Shown in pieces: positions 43,605 to 45,073 of a DNA stretch of 45,073 bases (positions are counted from its first letter, which is position 1; every line of letters begins with the position of its first letter). The stretch covers positions 1-45,073 of the forward strand of contig JAKQKB010000110.1 of the NCBI GenBank assembly GCA_029560875.1. The letters run 5' to 3'. Both the position numbers and the translations under genes were made by a program. The DNA comes from Bacteroidota bacterium. GTDB lineage: Bacteria > Bacteroidota > Bacteroidia > Bacteroidales > Tenuifilaceae. The notes under the pieces are model-generated. The model saw only the letters and a list, made by a program, of their open reading frames with translations. It was not told where the DNA came from and did not search any database.

Positions 43605-44885
43605 ATGAACTACCAGGAAACGCTCAATTACCTATTCTCTCAGCTACCAATGTTTCAGCGAATAGGGAAGGCTGCCTATAAAGCAGATTTAGGGAACACC
43701 CTGCAACTTGACGAATACTTTAATCATCCACATAAAAACTTCAAATCCATTCATATTGCGGGTACAAATGGTAAGGGAAGCACATCGCATATGCTTGCAT
43801 CAATCCTGCAGAGTGCAGGATACAAGGTAGGGCTTTATACATCGCCACATTTAAAGGATTTTAGGGAGCGAATTAGAATTAATGGTGAGATGATACCCGA
43901 AATAGAGGTAATTGATTTCGTTGCCAAGCATAAATCGCTTTTCGAGCAGGTGAAACCCTCATTTTTTGAAATGACCGTTGCTCTTGCTTTCGACTACTTC
44001 TCCCGAGAAAAGGTTGACATTGCAGTTGTTGAAGTAGGGTTAGGCGGACGATTAGATTCTACCAACATCATAACTCCACTCCTTTCGGTTATCACTAATA
44101 TTGGATTAGACCACACCGATTTACTCGGCGATACTTTACCCAAAATTGCCACGGAGAAAGCAGGAATAATCAAAAAAGGAGTGCCTGTTGTAATTAGCCA
44201 ATTTCAACCTGAAGTTTCGCAGGTGTTTACTGATAAAGCTCAAGAAACAAAATCGGAACTAATATTTGCCGAACAGCAATATAAGGTTGAAAAGATTGAT
44301 TATTCTGACACATTCCAATCAATAGCCATAAACCACCAAGGAGTTGTAACCAGTTGGGATTTAGACCTGATGGGTTCGTATCAAAAGTTCAACCTTGCAG
44401 GAGTTCTTGCTTCAATAGATATTCTGAATAAAATTGGATTGAGCATTTCAAGAGATAGTGTAGTTGCAGGGCTAAAATCTGTGCAAAAATCAACAGGATT
44501 AATGGGCCGCTGGCAAAAATTGCAGGATTCGCCAAAAGTATTCTGCGATACGGGCCATAACGTTGATGGAATTACTCAAGTTTTAGAACAAATAAACCGT
44601 ATTCCCCACAAACAACTGCATATGGTTATTGGAATGGTTGGTGATAAGAATATAGTTGGAATGCTAGCCCTACTCCCTAAGGATGCCACTTACTACTTTA
44701 CAAAAGCCTCAATTCCTAGAGCGCTCGACCAAAATGAACTTCAACAAAGAGCATCGAACTTTGGGTTAAAAGGAAATACTTACTTGACAATAAACGAAGC
44801 ACTAGTAAGCGCTAAGAACAATGCAGAAATCGATGATTTAATTTTTGTTGGTGGAAGCACTTTTGTGGTGGCTGAGGTAGTATAA
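43605..44885 (+). CDS. folC: Bifunctional folylpolyglutamate / dihydrofolate synthase
   Basis: The 426-residue Mur-ligase-fold enzyme has the P-loop GTNGKGST at 53-60 and the folate-binding stretch YTSPHLKDFRERIRING. Further marks are VEVGLGGRLDSTN, the SVITNIGLDHTDLLGDTLPKIATEKAGI segment around 155-185 (with the Mg-binding His), and MGRWQKLQDSPKVFCDTGHN in the C-terminal domain. It adds glutamate to dihydropteroate and to folates in the cytoplasm. Length fits FolC. Monocistronic as far as the window shows. Confidence 0.96.
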   Translation: MNYQETLNYLFSQLPMFQRIGKAAYKADLGNTLQLDEYFNHPHKNFKSIHIAGTNGKGSTSHMLASILQSAGYKVGLYTSPHLKDFRERIRINGEMIPEIEVIDFVAKHKSLFEQVKPSFFEMTVALAFDYFSREKVDIAVVEVGLGGRLDSTNIITPLLSVITNIGLDHTDLLGDTLPKIATEKAGIIKKGVPVVISQFQPEVSQVFTDKAQETKSELIFAEQQYKVEKIDYSDTFQSIAINHQGVVTSWDLDLMGSYQKFNLAGVLASIDILNKIGLSISRDSVVAGLKSVQKSTGLMGRWQKLQDSPKVFCDTGHNVDGITQVLEQINRIPHKQLHMVIGMVGDKNIVGMLALLPKDATYYFTKASIPRALDQNELQQRASNFGLKGNTYLTINEALVSAKNNAEIDDLIFVGGSTFVVAEVV

Positions 44886-45073
44886 AAGTACATTTAGAAA
44901 TAAACAACATCTAACTCAAATCAGCATTTTAGAATCATTGTTAACCGACTAAAATCTTAAATCGGCATATTGTATATTTAACTTATTGATAATCTGTATT
45001 CATTTTTTAACTTCAAAAACAAAGCCCTCTTTTTTTTACCCTGTCAACGGGAACAAGCTGTTGCTATAATCGA
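44886..45073. other. Right-edge non-coding region
   Basis: The last 188 bases after folC are A/T-rich. I found no complete gene, no strong hairpin and no gene end that I could assign to a product. Confidence 0.4.

Noticed and set aside
1..45073. CRISPR arrays, tRNA or rRNA genes, insertion sequences, prophage genes
   Set aside because: None seen: no regularly spaced repeats, no cloverleaf-like sequences in the gaps between genes, and no transposase or integrase motifs.

Overview
The window is a low-GC (A/T-rich by eye), gene-dense stretch of a Bacteroidota chromosome, most likely from the Bacteroidales or a related anaerobic lineage. The order is inferred; the phylum is well supported. Support comes from Bacteroidota-type promoter boxes (TTTG / TANNTTTG) in place of clear Shine-Dalgarno sites, a TamL-type Omp85 lipoprotein, the type IX secretion proteins PorT and Plug, TonB receptors with an N-terminal CarboxypepD_reg-like domain, and a complete Na+-translocating NADH:quinone reductase. 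No rRNA, tRNA, CRISPR array, prophage or insertion sequence was seen.

Layout. 1-2097 (-): 5' part of tamL, running off the left edge. 2311-6630 (-): a three-gene surface operon (lipoprotein, TonB receptor, lipoprotein with a duplicated molybdopterin-oxidoreductase-like fold), closed by a terminator. 6846-8087 (-): a lipoprotein with three InlB-like repeats whose C-terminal domain resembles that of the 5710-6630 lipoprotein. 8269-17112: housekeeping and metabolic genes (TrmH-family methyltransferase, exported PepF peptidase, aminotransferase, MtaB, kelch protein, Ldh-type dehydrogenase, SDR). 17473-22859 (+): purL, menG/ubiE, porT and an FAD-dependent oxidoreductase broken by a single in-frame TAG. 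22860-23172: two hairpins and a candidate small RNA. 23173-29060 (-): nqrABCDEF. 29289-31328 (+): T9SS plug protein and a membrane zinc peptidase. 31331-34530 (-): secreted Ntn-hydrolase, sirtuin, outer-membrane barrel protein and TetR regulator. 34657-35754 (-): Fe-S RNA methyltransferase. 35867-36706 (+): secreted protein of unknown function. 36703-41374 (-): MASE1 histidine kinase, ppx and ppk1. 41454-43396 (-): sixA and a PIN-PhoH ATPase. 43605-44885 (+): folC.

How the genes fit together. TamL, PorT and Plug are envelope-biogenesis and secretion functions. NQR and menaquinone methylation form a respiratory theme. Ppk1 and Ppx make and degrade polyphosphate, next to a sensor kinase and a SixA-type phosphatase. 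The least explained parts, and the best candidates for something undescribed, are the 2311-8087 surface island, the candidate small RNA at 22974-23111, and the hydrolase-sirtuin-barrel-TetR operon.
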